NCBI GenBank assembly: GCA_041165405.1
Contig: JBEANL010000015.1
Coordinates: 1 to 19,011 of the forward strand
Length of the DNA: 19,011 nucleotides
Direction of reading: 5' to 3'
Source: Methylopumilus sp009926035
GTDB lineage: Bacteria; Pseudomonadota; Gammaproteobacteria; Burkholderiales; Methylophilaceae
Positions 6,361 through 15,500 of this stretch are shown piece after piece (within the stretch, counting starts at the first letter, position 1; every line of letters begins with the position of its first letter). A program made the translations under genes and the position numbers. The notes under the pieces are model-generated. The model was not told the DNA's origin and did no database searches. It saw only the letters and a program-made list of their open reading frames with translations.

Positions 6361-8568
6361 ATGACTGACGCATATCATATTCTCAAAGTTGCCCTCGACG
6401 TACCGCTTGATCGGGTGTTTGACTACAAGACAGACAAAGCCAATACACAAATTGGACAGTATGTGGCGGTACCTTTTGGTGCTCGCAAAATGATCGGTGT
6501 GGTGGTCGGCATTTCTGATACCTCAGCTATTGAGTCTAAAAAATTAAAATCTATTATTCGGCTAGATCCTGAAGTGATTTTTGATGAACTAAGTTTTAAG
6601 CTCTTTCAATTCTGTAGTCAGTATTATCACTATCCTTTAGGACAAACGATTTTGTCTGCTGTACCATCCCGATTAAAAAAATTAAATACTAAGGCGATGG
6701 CGAAGAAATATCTATATCGCTTAACCCCCAAAGCTATAGAGTTAGGTGTCGATCAATTACCACCACGTCAAACGATTTTAAAACGTATCGTGATGGCATT
6801 GATTGATGCGAACCTTCTTGATGAAAGCAGTCTTCGTTCCATCAGTAGCGCCTGGAAAAAATCAATTAAAACGCTGCATGAGATGGGTTGGGTTGAAAAA
6901 GAAGAAGTGATATTAGACGATAAAGTTTATACACAAGCCCCTGTTCCATTATTAAATAATGATCAACAAGAAGCATTCGATGAAATTATAAAAACAAAGC
7001 AAGGGTTTAAAGCTTGGTTGCTATATGGTATTACAGGCAGTGGGAAAACCGAAGTCTATATTCGTTTAATCGAAGAAGCGTTAAAAAAAGAGCACGCACA
7101 AGTGCTTGTCCTTGTGCCTGAAATTAATTTAACGCCGCAGCTTGAGAGTCGTTTTAGGTCACGTTTTGAAAAAAACATGCTTGTGACGCTTCATAGTCAT
7201 TTAACCGATAACGAACGTCTAACCCATTGGCGTCTTGCTAAAGAAGGGCAAGCTCAAATTGTGATTGGGACGCGCTTGAGTGTTTTTACACCCATGCCAC
7301 ATTTATCACTCATTATCATAGATGAAGAGCACGACGCGTCATTTAAGCAACAAGAGGGTTTGCGTTATCACGCGAGGGATGTGGCAATTTTCAGAGCCAA
7401 ATCTGAAAATATTCCGATCGTCATGGGGACTGCAACTCCATCTCTTGAAACTTGGTTCAATGCTACAAACACAAAAGACAACAAAAAATTTGGTTTTTTA
7501 AAACTAACTTTACGTGCGGTTAAAGATTCAGCCTTACCTGAAATTAAGTGCATTGATATTGCAAAATCGAGTGTTACAAAAGGCTTTTCACCTTATCTCA
7601 TTGATGCGATTAGGGACCGTTTAAATAAGAAAGAGCAAAGCCTTATTTTTATTAATAGACGTGGATTTGCTCCTGTCCTTTTATGCTCCTCTTGTCAATG
7701 GACAGGGCGATGTCATCGCTGCAGCTCCCGCTTGGTGGTGCATTTAAATCAAAAACGATTACGTTGTCATCACTGTGGCCATGATGAAAAAATGCCACAG
7801 CAATGTCCTTCATGTGGCAATACTGATTTGTATCCGACAGGATTAGGGACTCAGCGTATTGAGGAAACATTAAAAGAGTTTTTTCCTGAAGCGCGCATTT
7901 TAAGAGTGGATCGAGATTCTACGAGAACTAAAGAAGCGCTTAATGATTTATTTTTAAAAATGAAACATCGTGAGATTGATATTTTGATCGGCACTCAAAT
8001 GCTCTCAAAGGGCCATGACTTTCCCCATCTAAGTTTAGTTGGTGTGTTAGATACGGATCAGGCTTTATATAGTCCTGACTTTAGAGCAAGCGAGCGATTG
8101 TTTTCTCAATTGATGCAAGTGAGTGGCCGTGCAGGGCGTGCCAATATTAAAGGTGAAGTCTATATTCAAACTGCATTTCCAAATCACCCTATATTCGAAG
8201 CTTTAAAAACACATGACTATGAATATTTTGCTAATGAATTATTAAAAGAGAGAAAGTTAGCAGAATTAAGTCCTTTTACATTCCTAGTGCTTCTTAAGGC
8301 AGAAGCGCATCAACTGTCTCACGTGATGGAATTCTTAAAAGATGCGATGATTCATGCACAAAAGTTAAGCACGCATGTCACTGTCTATAATCCAGTTAGA
8401 CCGATCATGGAGAGGTTAAAGGGTATGGAGCGCGCTCAGCTAGTCCTTCAAGCAAGTTCTCGCGTCGCATTACAAAAACTGCTTGATGATTGGGTACCTT
8501 ATTTACGTGAAATCAAATTAGGTCAAAAAGTCAAATGGGTGGTGGATGTTGACCCTTTAGAATTTTAA
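6361..8568 (+). CDS. priA: primosomal protein N' (replication restart helicase PriA)
   Basis: A superfamily 2 DNA helicase that recognises stalled forks and D-loops and reloads the replicative helicase. 735 residues, full length. An N-terminal 3'-end DNA-binding domain (about 1-105) and winged helix precede the helicase core. Walker A is GITGSGKT at 223-230 and the Walker B box is DEEH at 321-324. The zinc-binding insert carries eight cysteines (442, 445, 451, 454, 469, 472, 482, 485), as in PriA of other bacteria. Helicase motifs near the end of the second lobe read GTQMLSKGHDFP and QVSGRAGRA. Divergent from argS. No clear Shine-Dalgarno precedes the ATG. It ends convergently against a small lipoprotein gene across 127 bp. 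Adjacency to hemE, common in related genomes, is not kept here. Confidence 0.98.
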   Translation: MTDAYHILKVALDVPLDRVFDYKTDKANTQIGQYVAVPFGARKMIGVVVGISDTSAIESKKLKSIIRLDPEVIFDELSFKLFQFCSQYYHYPLGQTILSAVPSRLKKLNTKAMAKKYLYRLTPKAIELGVDQLPPRQTILKRIVMALIDANLLDESSLRSISSAWKKSIKTLHEMGWVEKEEVILDDKVYTQAPVPLLNNDQQEAFDEIIKTKQGFKAWLLYGITGSGKTEVYIRLIEEALKKEHAQVLVLVPEINLTPQLESRFRSRFEKNMLVTLHSHLTDNERLTHWRLAKEGQAQIVIGTRLSVFTPMPHLSLIIIDEEHDASFKQQEGLRYHARDVAIFRAKSENIPIVMGTATPSLETWFNATNTKDNKKFGFLKLTLRAVKDSALPEIKCIDIAKSSVTKGFSPYLIDAIRDRLNKKEQSLIFINRRGFAPVLLCSSCQWTGRCHRCSSRLVVHLNQKRLRCHHCGHDEKMPQQCPSCGNTDLYPTGLGTQRIEETLKEFFPEARILRVDRDSTRTKEALNDLFLKMKHREIDILIGTQMLSKGHDFPHLSLVGVLDTDQALYSPDFRASERLFSQLMQVSGRAGRANIKGEVYIQTAFPNHPIFEALKTHDYEYFANELLKERKLAELSPFTFLVLLKAEAHQLSHVMEFLKDAMIHAQKLSTHVTVYNPVRPIMERLKGMERAQLVLQASSRVALQKLLDDWVPYLREIKLGQKVKWVVDVDPLEF

Positions 8569-8695
8569 AAAATTATTTACTAATTTTTAACTTAAAGGGT
8601 ATGGTTTCCCGCAAAGTCTTCTTAGAAAAGCAAACGCGATAATTGCTCCCTTTAAATTTTCAACACCAAAAAGCAATATTCAGTGTAATTTGAAT
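8569..8695. other. 127-bp convergent intergenic gap with a spaced inverted repeat
   Basis: The longest gene-free gap in the window, between the ends of priA and the lipoprotein gene. It holds TTAAAGGG (8592-8599) and its exact complement CCCTTTAA (8648-8655), 48 nt apart. No T tract follows either arm directly, so it is not a standard terminator. I see no ORF, RNA gene or other signal here. Confidence 0.3.
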
Positions 8696-9040
8696 TTATT
8701 TTTTATCACTCATTTCTTTTGTTTCTTTTTCTATTTCAATGATTGCATCATTCATTTTAGAGTCTTCTTTTTTTTCAACTACAGGAGGTGCTTTTGTTTT
8801 GCAAGAAATTTCCATTTTATTTAATACGTAAGGCACAGATTCTGATGTGCTAATCACATTGTAACCATCCACACATAATTCTTTCGCTTTTGCATCACAT
8901 GCATCGATAAGCACACATTTAATTTCAGTCACTAAAGACTTATTTTTTTCAGTTGTTTCTTGTTTTGTGGTGTATGTCATGGAACTGCATGCAGAGATAA
9001 ATACTGCAGCAATAAAAATTGAAATATTCTTAACTTTCAT
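8696..9040 (-). CDS. small cysteine-containing lipoprotein, unknown function
   Basis: 114 residues. A lipoprotein signal peptide is clear: two lysines, a hydrophobic stretch of Ile, Phe, Ala and Val, and the lipobox Ile-Ser-Ala-Cys18, with Ser at +2, which would direct it to the outer membrane. The mature part has four more cysteines (42, 48, 56, 80), enough for two disulfides, around a KELCVDGYNVIS segment of a kind often found in small proteobacterial envelope proteins. The last 30 residues are highly charged, with Lys and Glu, and probably helical. A GAAAGG Shine-Dalgarno lies about 9 nt upstream of the ATG. It appears to stand alone between priA (convergent) and the tRNA gene (divergent). 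The function is not recognised; DsbA could oxidise its cysteines. Confidence 0.8.
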   Translation of the reverse strand: MKVKNISIFIAAVFISACSSMTYTTKQETTEKNKSLVTEIKCVLIDACDAKAKELCVDGYNVISTSESVPYVLNKMEISCKTKAPPVVEKKEDSKMNDAIIEIEKETKEMSDKK

Positions 9041-9117
9041 TAAATAAGCCTTTCATAATAGGAGGGGTAATAAGAATTATTATTAACTTTAGCATAAAAA
9101 ATATTTAATTTTTTAAA

Positions 9118-9191
9118 GCGGGTGTAATTCAATGGCAGAATGTGAGCTTCCCAAGCTCAACATGCGGGTTCGATTCCCGTCACCCGCTCCA
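9118..9191 (+). tRNA. tRNA-Gly (anticodon CCC)
   Basis: A full cloverleaf can be folded: acceptor GCGGGTG pairs with CACCCGC (9181-9187), discriminator T and an encoded CCA at 9189-9191. The anticodon stem TGAGC/GCTCA closes the loop TTCCCAA, giving anticodon CCC, which reads the glycine codon GGG. The T arm has the canonical GGTTCGATTCC. The sequence is close to E. coli glyU, also tRNA-Gly(CCC). It is the only plus-strand gene between two minus-strand genes and its 3' end is 4 bp from the end of the TspO-like gene. The upstream region (9041-9117) is AT-rich, with no convincing promoter hexamers. Confidence 0.97.
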
Positions 9192-9195
9192 TTCT

Positions 9196-9666
9196 CTAAA
9201 TTAATTTTGATGTAGCAAAAGTAGCAAAGAGTGCCCAAAGTGTTACGATCAGTATTAAGTTAGAGCCCAGCGCAGTGATGCTCCTGATTCTGCCAGTGAT
9301 GAAAGCGGCAAGCGAAATCGTAAATAAATTCCCGAGCAACTGATTGATGTCATTTGTAAAACCCTGACTATATAAAGGATAGAGGACACAGTTTAAAAAT
9401 AAAATTGGGACCAATGAAAGCAATATACGGTCACGCGTTTTCTTTATAAGTAGCCAATGTGTATAGGCCATGAAGCCAATCAGTATCGTCCAAATAAGAC
9501 CAATCATCCAAGATGGTGGCAATAATGGGTATTCAGGTTTAATCGGTTGACTGACAGATTGGTTGATATTGAATGTAAAAATAATGCCATTAATCATTGT
9601 AGTAATGGCAAGGCTAATGAGCAAAAGCTGAATAAGGCCGCGACGATTAGGTTTGATATTAAACAT
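9196..9666 (-). CDS. tspO: divergent TspO/MBR-family membrane protein
   Basis: 156 residues with five hydrophobic helices (about 10-32, 52-73, 79-97, 105-125, 131-153), the TspO/MBR topology and length. The PPSWMIGLIWTILIGFMAY segment starting near 50 matches the family's 'PPxWxFxxxWTxLYxxMG' motif. NCVLYPLYSQG near 91 is in the place of the 'NLxWSPxFF' motif, and the last helix ends in the usual 'W-A-x-FA-T' manner. Several family tryptophans are replaced, so it is a divergent member. TspO proteins bind tetrapyrroles and are linked to oxygen or light-dependent regulation and porphyrin export or breakdown; whether that holds here is inference, though hemL and hemE lie nearby. An AAGGA Shine-Dalgarno precedes the ATG. 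It is divergent from thiD across 98 bp. Confidence 0.75.
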   Translation of the reverse strand: MFNIKPNRRGLIQLLLISLAITTMINGIIFTFNINQSVSQPIKPEYPLLPPSWMIGLIWTILIGFMAYTHWLLIKKTRDRILLSLVPILFLNCVLYPLYSQGFTNDINQLLGNLFTISLAAFITGRIRSITALGSNLILIVTLWALFATFATSKLI

Positions 9667-9764
9667 AGACCATTCCTTAAAAATAATTTTTTTTCACTAA
9701 ACTTTTACGTCTTTAATTAATTCATAATACTACTGAGACTATACGTTTTAAAAGATATTAAATC

Positions 9765-10604
9765 ATGAAAAAAAATCCTCCTTGCGTCATGACATTTTCA
9801 GCGACCGATCCAACAGGTGGTGCTGGCCTTCAAGCTGACGTTTTAACCTTAGCTAGTTTAGGTTGCCATCCTTTATCTGTGACAACAGCAATTACCGTGC
9901 AAGATACATCAGGTGTTGAGAGCATGATGGCTTTTGATGCGGATTGGGTTAATGATCAAGCGCGTAGTTTATTAGAAGACATGCAAGTCTCTGCATTTAA
10001 ATGTGGTTTATTAGGCAATGTGGAAACCATCGCGATGATTGCAGAAATCGTGGCGGATTATCCTACTGTTCCACTTATCATTGATCCCGTATTAGCCTCG
10101 GGTCGGGGAGACACATTGGTAACGAATGAAATGATTAATGCAATGTCAGATTTGTTGCTATCTCAAGCAACACTTATTACACCCAATAGTATTGAAGCCA
10201 GACGTTTAGCATTTAGAGATCAGGATGATTTTGGTGAAGCGAGTTTAGATGAATGTGCAGAGCGACTTATTAATACGGGCTCCCAACTCGTATTAATTAC
10301 AGGTACGCACGAAGTGACAACAGAAGTCATCAACACTTTATATAACGAAAACGGAAAAGTGAAGAGTTACAACTGGGAAAGATTGGTAGGAAGTTATCAT
10401 GGCTCAGGTTGCACTCTAGCTTCAGCGATTGCGGGTTGTATGGCATTAGGTTCCTCATTAGAAGAAGCAATTCAAGAAGGTCAACGATTTACTTGGCAGT
10501 CACTCAAGCATGGATTTAAGCCTGGCATGGGGCAATTTATTCCAGATCGACTCTTCTGGGCTCATGACGACGAATTGGAATATGCGCGATTCATTCATCA
10601 TTAA
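9765..10604 (+). CDS. thiD: hydroxymethylpyrimidine/phosphomethylpyrimidine kinase
   Basis: Phosphorylates HMP and HMP-phosphate to HMP pyrophosphate, the pyrimidine half of thiamine; cytosolic, ribokinase-like fold. 279 residues, slightly longer than E. coli ThiD. Seen are the N-terminal TDPTGGAGLQAD motif (about 15-26), LASGRGD around 112, LITPNSIEA around 139, and the anion hole GSGC at 213-216, with Cys216 in the position typical of ThiD, followed by TLASAIAG. Only a weak purine stretch precedes the ATG. It is first in a thiD-thiE-hemL run and overlaps thiE at its 3' end. No TPP riboswitch can be built in the 98-bp leader. Confidence 0.96.
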   Translation: MKKNPPCVMTFSATDPTGGAGLQADVLTLASLGCHPLSVTTAITVQDTSGVESMMAFDADWVNDQARSLLEDMQVSAFKCGLLGNVETIAMIAEIVADYPTVPLIIDPVLASGRGDTLVTNEMINAMSDLLLSQATLITPNSIEARRLAFRDQDDFGEASLDECAERLINTGSQLVLITGTHEVTTEVINTLYNENGKVKSYNWERLVGSYHGSGCTLASAIAGCMALGSSLEEAIQEGQRFTWQSLKHGFKPGMGQFIPDRLFWAHDDELEYARFIHH

Positions 10605-11208
10605 AGGTTTATACGCCATCACGCCTGATTTGGCGGATCTCAATATACTTATCCATAAAACGCAATTAGCCGTCGAAGGTGGGGCCTTTATGGTGCAATA
10701 TCGCAGTAAAATTCAAGATCGTGACGTTAAAATGCAACAATGTGCTGCTATTTTACGTCTTTGTCGTGAATATCAGATACCTTGCATTGTAAACGACGAT
10801 GTAGAGATGTGCCGTATTTTAGAAGCTGATGGTGTTCATTTAGGTGAAAAAGACGATAATATCGCAGAAGTTAGGCACATTTTAGGCGAAGATGCGATCA
10901 TTGGAAGCTCATGTTATAACCAAATAGAGCGTGCAAGGCAAGCTCAAAAAGAAGGAGCAAGCTATGTCGCATTTGGTGCCATGTTCCCAACGTCCACAAA
11001 ACCTAGCGCGCCAAAAGCCACTTTAGCGCTTTTAAGAGAAGCGAAGCGTGAGATCCAAATCCCTATCGTTGCAATTGGGGGCATCACCGTGAATAATGCT
11101 CAAGATGTGATTGAGACAGGGATCGATGCGATCGCTGTGATTAACAGTCTTTTTGAAGCTAAAACCATTAAGGAAACCGCAGAAACATTCTTAAAAATGT
11201 TTCATTAA
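10582..11208 (+). CDS. thiE: thiamine-phosphate synthase
   Basis: Joins HMP pyrophosphate and hydroxyethylthiazole phosphate to give thiamine phosphate; cytosolic TIM barrel. From the chosen ATG it has 208 residues, close to the usual 205-215. The N-terminal GLYAITPD (9-16), the pyrophosphate-binding VQYRSK (38-43, normally QLRxK or QYRxK), VNDD and GVHLGEKD, SCYN, GAMFPTSTKP and the phosphate-binding IPIVAIGGI are all present. The frame is open upstream, with ATGs at 10510 and 10564 inside thiD. I chose 10582 because family members start just before the first barrel strand and a GGAA lies close upstream. This gives a 23-bp overlap with thiD, suggesting translational coupling. hemL follows after 5 bp. 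Confidence 0.95.
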   Translation: MRDSFIIKGLYAITPDLADLNILIHKTQLAVEGGAFMVQYRSKIQDRDVKMQQCAAILRLCREYQIPCIVNDDVEMCRILEADGVHLGEKDDNIAEVRHILGEDAIIGSSCYNQIERARQAQKEGASYVAFGAMFPTSTKPSAPKATLALLREAKREIQIPIVAIGGITVNNAQDVIETGIDAIAVINSLFEAKTIKETAETFLKMFH

Positions 11209-11213
11209 TTGAT

Positions 11214-12494
11214 ATGAGTCAGAATAAAACGCTATTTGAACGTTCACAAAAAGTCATTCCAGGTGGTGTCAATTCGCCTGTGCGCGCATTTAAGTCGGTT
11301 GGTGGCACACCGATTTTTTTCAAAAAAGGCTTAGGCAGTAAGCTCTGGGATGAAGATGGTCGCGAATATATCGACTATATCAATTCATGGGGTCCCATGA
11401 TCTTAGGCCACGCGCACCCGGAAGTCTTGAAAGCGGTTCAGGGAGCCTCTTTTGATAGCCTGTCGTTTGGAGCTCCCACAAGACGTGAGCTCGAGATGGC
11501 GGAATTACTGGTGAAACTCATGCCGAGTATTGAACAGGTGCGACTTGTGAGTTCAGGGACCGAGGCCACGATGAGTGCAATTCGTGTGGCACGCGGATTT
11601 ACGAAACGAGATACGCTTGTTAAGTTCGAAGGCTGTTATCACGGTCACGCGGATGCGCTTCTTGTGAAAGCAGGATCAGGATTACTCACCTTTGGAGAGC
11701 CAAGTTCCGCTGGTGTTCCAGAGGATGTTGCCAAACATACGTTGACGCTTCCTTACAACGATATCGATGCTTTAAAAAAACTTTTTAAAGAAAAAGGCGA
11801 CTCGATTGCGACTGTCATTATTGAGCCAGTCGTTGGTAATATGAATTTGATTATCCCTCACATTGAATTCTTAAAAACGCTTCGTGAGTTATGTACTGAA
11901 CATGGCACGGTGCTTATTTTTGATGAAGTGATGACGGGTTTTAGAGTGCATCTCGGTGGTGCACAAGCGCTATTTGGTGTCACACCTGATCTCACGACCT
12001 TAGGTAAGGTGATTGGTGGGGGCTTACCTGTCGGTGCTTTTGGTGGACGACGCGATATCATGCAATGTTTGGCGCCTTTAGGTCCTGTTTATCAAGCAGG
12101 TACATTGTCTGGAAACCCTGTGGCAGTTGCAGCAGGACTTGCTACACTCAAACTCGTACAAGCACCCAATTTCTATGAAAGCTTAACAAAGAAAACTAAA
12201 TTATTAGTCGACGGTTTAACAAAAGCCGCACACGATTTGAATGTGAAGTTTAGTGGGCAATCGGTAGGCGGGATGTTTGGCATTTACTTCAGTGAAAAAG
12301 CCCCTTCTAGCTTTGATGAAATCATGAAAAGTAATAAAGAACAGTTCAATCAGTTCTTCCATCACATGTTAACTTCAGGCTTCTACTTTGGCCCATCGGC
12401 ATTTGAGGCGGGCTTTGTGTCGAATGCCCATACAGACCAGGATATTCACCAAACGATTGAAGCTGCCAAAGAAGTCTTTCAAGTCCTTAAATAA
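11214..12494 (+). CDS. hemL: glutamate-1-semialdehyde 2,1-aminomutase
   Basis: A PLP enzyme that converts glutamate-1-semialdehyde to 5-aminolevulinate, the last step of the C5 route that starts from glutamyl-tRNA. 426 residues, the same size as E. coli HemL. The N-terminal PGGVNSPVRAFKSVGG is diagnostic. SSGTEATMSA (PLP phosphate binding), CYHGHADALL, and the PLP lysine Lys265 in LGKVIGGGLPVGAFGG match the family, and EAGFVSNAHT is the usual C-terminal motif. It starts 5 bp after thiE with no clear Shine-Dalgarno, which suggests it depends on translation of thiE. Presence of hemL implies that the cell makes ALA from glutamate rather than by HemA of the glycine/succinyl-CoA route. Confidence 0.98.
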   Translation: MSQNKTLFERSQKVIPGGVNSPVRAFKSVGGTPIFFKKGLGSKLWDEDGREYIDYINSWGPMILGHAHPEVLKAVQGASFDSLSFGAPTRRELEMAELLVKLMPSIEQVRLVSSGTEATMSAIRVARGFTKRDTLVKFEGCYHGHADALLVKAGSGLLTFGEPSSAGVPEDVAKHTLTLPYNDIDALKKLFKEKGDSIATVIIEPVVGNMNLIIPHIEFLKTLRELCTEHGTVLIFDEVMTGFRVHLGGAQALFGVTPDLTTLGKVIGGGLPVGAFGGRRDIMQCLAPLGPVYQAGTLSGNPVAVAAGLATLKLVQAPNFYESLTKKTKLLVDGLTKAAHDLNVKFSGQSVGGMFGIYFSEKAPSSFDEIMKSNKEQFNQFFHHMLTSGFYFGPSAFEAGFVSNAHTDQDIHQTIEAAKEVFQVLK

Positions 12495-12497
12495 GCT

Positions 12498-12537
12498 CAA
12501 TAATTGTTGAATTACAAGGCGTTAGGCTTTATTATTG
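12498..12537 (+). promoter_or_regulatory. putative promoter of gltBD overlapping an inverted repeat
   Basis: A sigma70-like pair lies in the 74-bp gap before gltB: TTGAAT (12507-12512), a 17-bp spacer and TATTAT (12530-12535), matching the consensus at four and five of six bases. Transcription would start near 12542, about 27 nt before the ATG. CAATAAT (12498-12504) and ATTATTG (12531-12537) form a 7-bp inverted repeat across the promoter, which could be chance in AT-rich DNA or a regulator site. Confidence 0.38.
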
Positions 12538-12568
12538 AAGGTTCCGTTTAATCTTTTTAATGTAGTTT

Positions 12569-15500
12569 ATGACTCAATTCGAAAGACCTGAGCAACAAGG
12601 TCTCTATAACCCTAAAAATGAACATGATGCCTGTGGCGTCGGTTTCGTGGCTAATATTCGTGGCACAAAAAGTCACACCATTGTGGCACAAGGCCTACAA
12701 ATATTAACCAACTTAACGCATCGTGGGGCTACAGGTTATGATCCAAAACTAGGTGATGGTGCTGGTATCCTCATTCAAATGCCAGACGGCCTCATTCGAG
12801 ATGAAGCCAAAAAACTATCGATTGATTTACCCGCTTTAGGCCAATACGCATGTGGACTTATTTTCTTTCCACAATCAAATGCGCATCGTGATCAATGTGA
12901 AAAGATCGTCACCGACATTATCAAAGAAGAAGGCCAAACTTTTTTAACTTGGCGTGATGTACCGACCAACAATTCTAATATCGCAGATGCTGCGAAAGCG
13001 CTAGAACCTAAAATCAAACAAGTCATCATTGCTCAGGGCAGAGATACCAAAAATCAAAATCATTTCGAACGAAAACTTTTTGTCATTCGTAAACGTATTG
13101 AACATGGCGTTAAAAAATTAGGACTTGATGATCCTGCACAGTTTTATATTCCGTCTCTTTCAAGTCGCACCATTGTCTATAAGGGCATGCTTCTTGCGAA
13201 TGAAGTTGACACGTATTACCCAGATTTAAAAGATGAACGCGTCACGTCTGCATTAGCACTTGTTCATCAACGCTTCTCAACCAACACATTTCCAGCGTGG
13301 GATTTAGCTCATCCATTTAGAATGATTGCGCACAACGGAGAAATTAATACCGTACAAGGCAATGTGAATTGGATGCGTGCACGACATGAAAGTATGCAAT
13401 CCCAATTATTAGGTGATGACCTAGAAAAATTATGGCCACTCATTGTCGAAGGCCAATCAGACTCGGCATGCTTTGATAATTGTCTAGAATTATTAGTCGC
13501 TGGTGGTTATAGTCTTCCGCACGCAATGATGATGTTGATTCCTGAAGCATGGTCGGGCAACCCTATGATGGATGAAGACCGCCGTGCTTTCTATGAATAT
13601 CACGCGGCACTCATGGAGCCATGGGATGGACCAGCCGCTGTCGCATTTACTGACGGCCGTATGATTGGGGCTACCTTAGATCGAAACGGATTACGTCCCG
13701 CACGTTACTTAATGACCGATGACGGTGTCGTCATGATGGCATCCGAAATGGGTGTGCTCCAATTCCCACAAGAAAAAATTATTAAGAAGTGGCGATTGCA
13801 ACCAGGCAAGATGCTTCTGATCGATACAGAATCAGGTCGCATCATTGATGACGAAGAAGTGAAAAAAGAATTAGCAACTCTTAAACCTTATCGTAATTGG
13901 ATTGATAACTCACGTTATTTCTTAGGCGACTTCCCAAAAGTAAACAGTAAAGTAGATCTCAAAGAAAATCTTCTCGATACACAACAAAGCTTTGGATACA
14001 CACAAGAGGATATTAAATTTATTTTATATCCTATGGTAATGAACGGTGAAGAGAATGCAGGCTCGATGGGTAACGATGCAGCGCTTCCTGTGCTCTCCAA
14101 AAAACCAAAACTTATTTATAACTACTTCAAACAATTGTTTGCACAAGTCACCAACCCACCGATCGATCCGATTCGTGAAGAGTTAGTGATGTCCCTCGTG
14201 ACATTCATTGGACCCAAACCTAATTTATTAGCGATTGATGAAACAAAACCAACAACACGTCTTGAAACAAGTCAGCCTGTTTTATCACTCGACGACTTAG
14301 AACAATTAAAAAATATTTCGACACTCACAAAAGATGCATACAAATCGTTAGTCCTCGATATCACATACGATGTGAAGGGTCTCAAAAAAGATGACGCCTA
14401 TGGCATGAAAAAAGCGATCGATGTACTTCGCCAAGATGCATATAAAGCAGTAAAAGATGGTTACAACATTTTGATTTTGTCAGACCGCAATCAATCAAAA
14501 GATCGTATAGCAATCCCAGCATTATTAGCCACATCAGCGACACATCAACATTTAGTCCTTGAAGGTTTACGCACCAATACAGGCTTGGTCGTGGATACAG
14601 GTTCTGCACGTGAAGTGCATCACTTCGCACTTTTAGGTGGCTATGGGGCTGAAGCCATTTGTCCATGGTTAGCTTATGAGTCCATGAACGCGATGACCAA
14701 TGATCATGCACTTGCTCACAAGAACTTTATTAAATCGATTAGTAAAGGTCTATATAAAGTGATGTCTAAGATGGGCATCTCGACTTATCAGTCATACTGT
14801 GGTGCACAAATTTTTGAAGCAGTAGGGCTTAATTCACAACTTATTAATGCTTACTTCAAAGGAACAGCCACGAATGTTGAAGGCATAGGTATTGAAGAAA
14901 TTGCAGAAGAAACGATGCGTATTCATCAATTGGCATTTGGATCTGATCCTGTATTAGCACATGCATTAGATGCAGGTGGTGAATATGCCTTTAGAATCCG
15001 TGGTGAGGAGCATATGTGGACACCGGATTCGATTGCAAAATTACAACACGCAACACGCACCAACCAATACAACACATACAAAGAATATGCTGCTTTAATT
15101 AATGATCAAACAAAACGTCAAATGACCTTGCGTGGATTATTTAAATTAAAAACGAATGATGAAGCCATCCCACTCGATGAAGTCGAGTCAGCCAAAGAAA
15201 TTGTGAAACGTTTTGCAACAGGTGCGATGTCATTAGGATCAATTTCAACCGAAGCGCATACGACATTAGCGATCGCAATGAATCGTATTGGCGGTAAATC
15301 AAATACGGGTGAGGGTGGTGAGGACGCAAAACGTTTCTTAACACTAGATAAAGATAATACGGTGGCTAACGTCATCGGACTTAATTTAATTGAAAGTGAT
15401 ATTAAACTTAAAAAAGGTGACTCACTTCGTTCGCGTATTAAACAAGTGGCATCGGGTCGCTTTGGTGTGACAGCAGAATATTTAAGTTCAGCCGATCAAA

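Noticed and set aside
9118..9191. tRNA-Gly 3' end as an integration (att) site
   Set aside because: No integrase, no second copy of the tRNA 3' end and no island-like genes were seen nearby.
9733..9738. CTGAGA in the thiD leader, as in TPP riboswitches
   Set aside because: The second conserved block (GAACCTGAT-like) and the pairing stems are absent, and the leader is too short for the full element.
14382..14711. 109-residue open frame antisense to gltB
   Set aside because: Overlaps a certain conserved gene, has no Shine-Dalgarno and no recognisable protein features.
15118..15375. Two overlapping minus-strand open frames inside gltB
   Set aside because: Both are antisense to the conserved FMN-domain coding sequence and look like codon-bias shadows.
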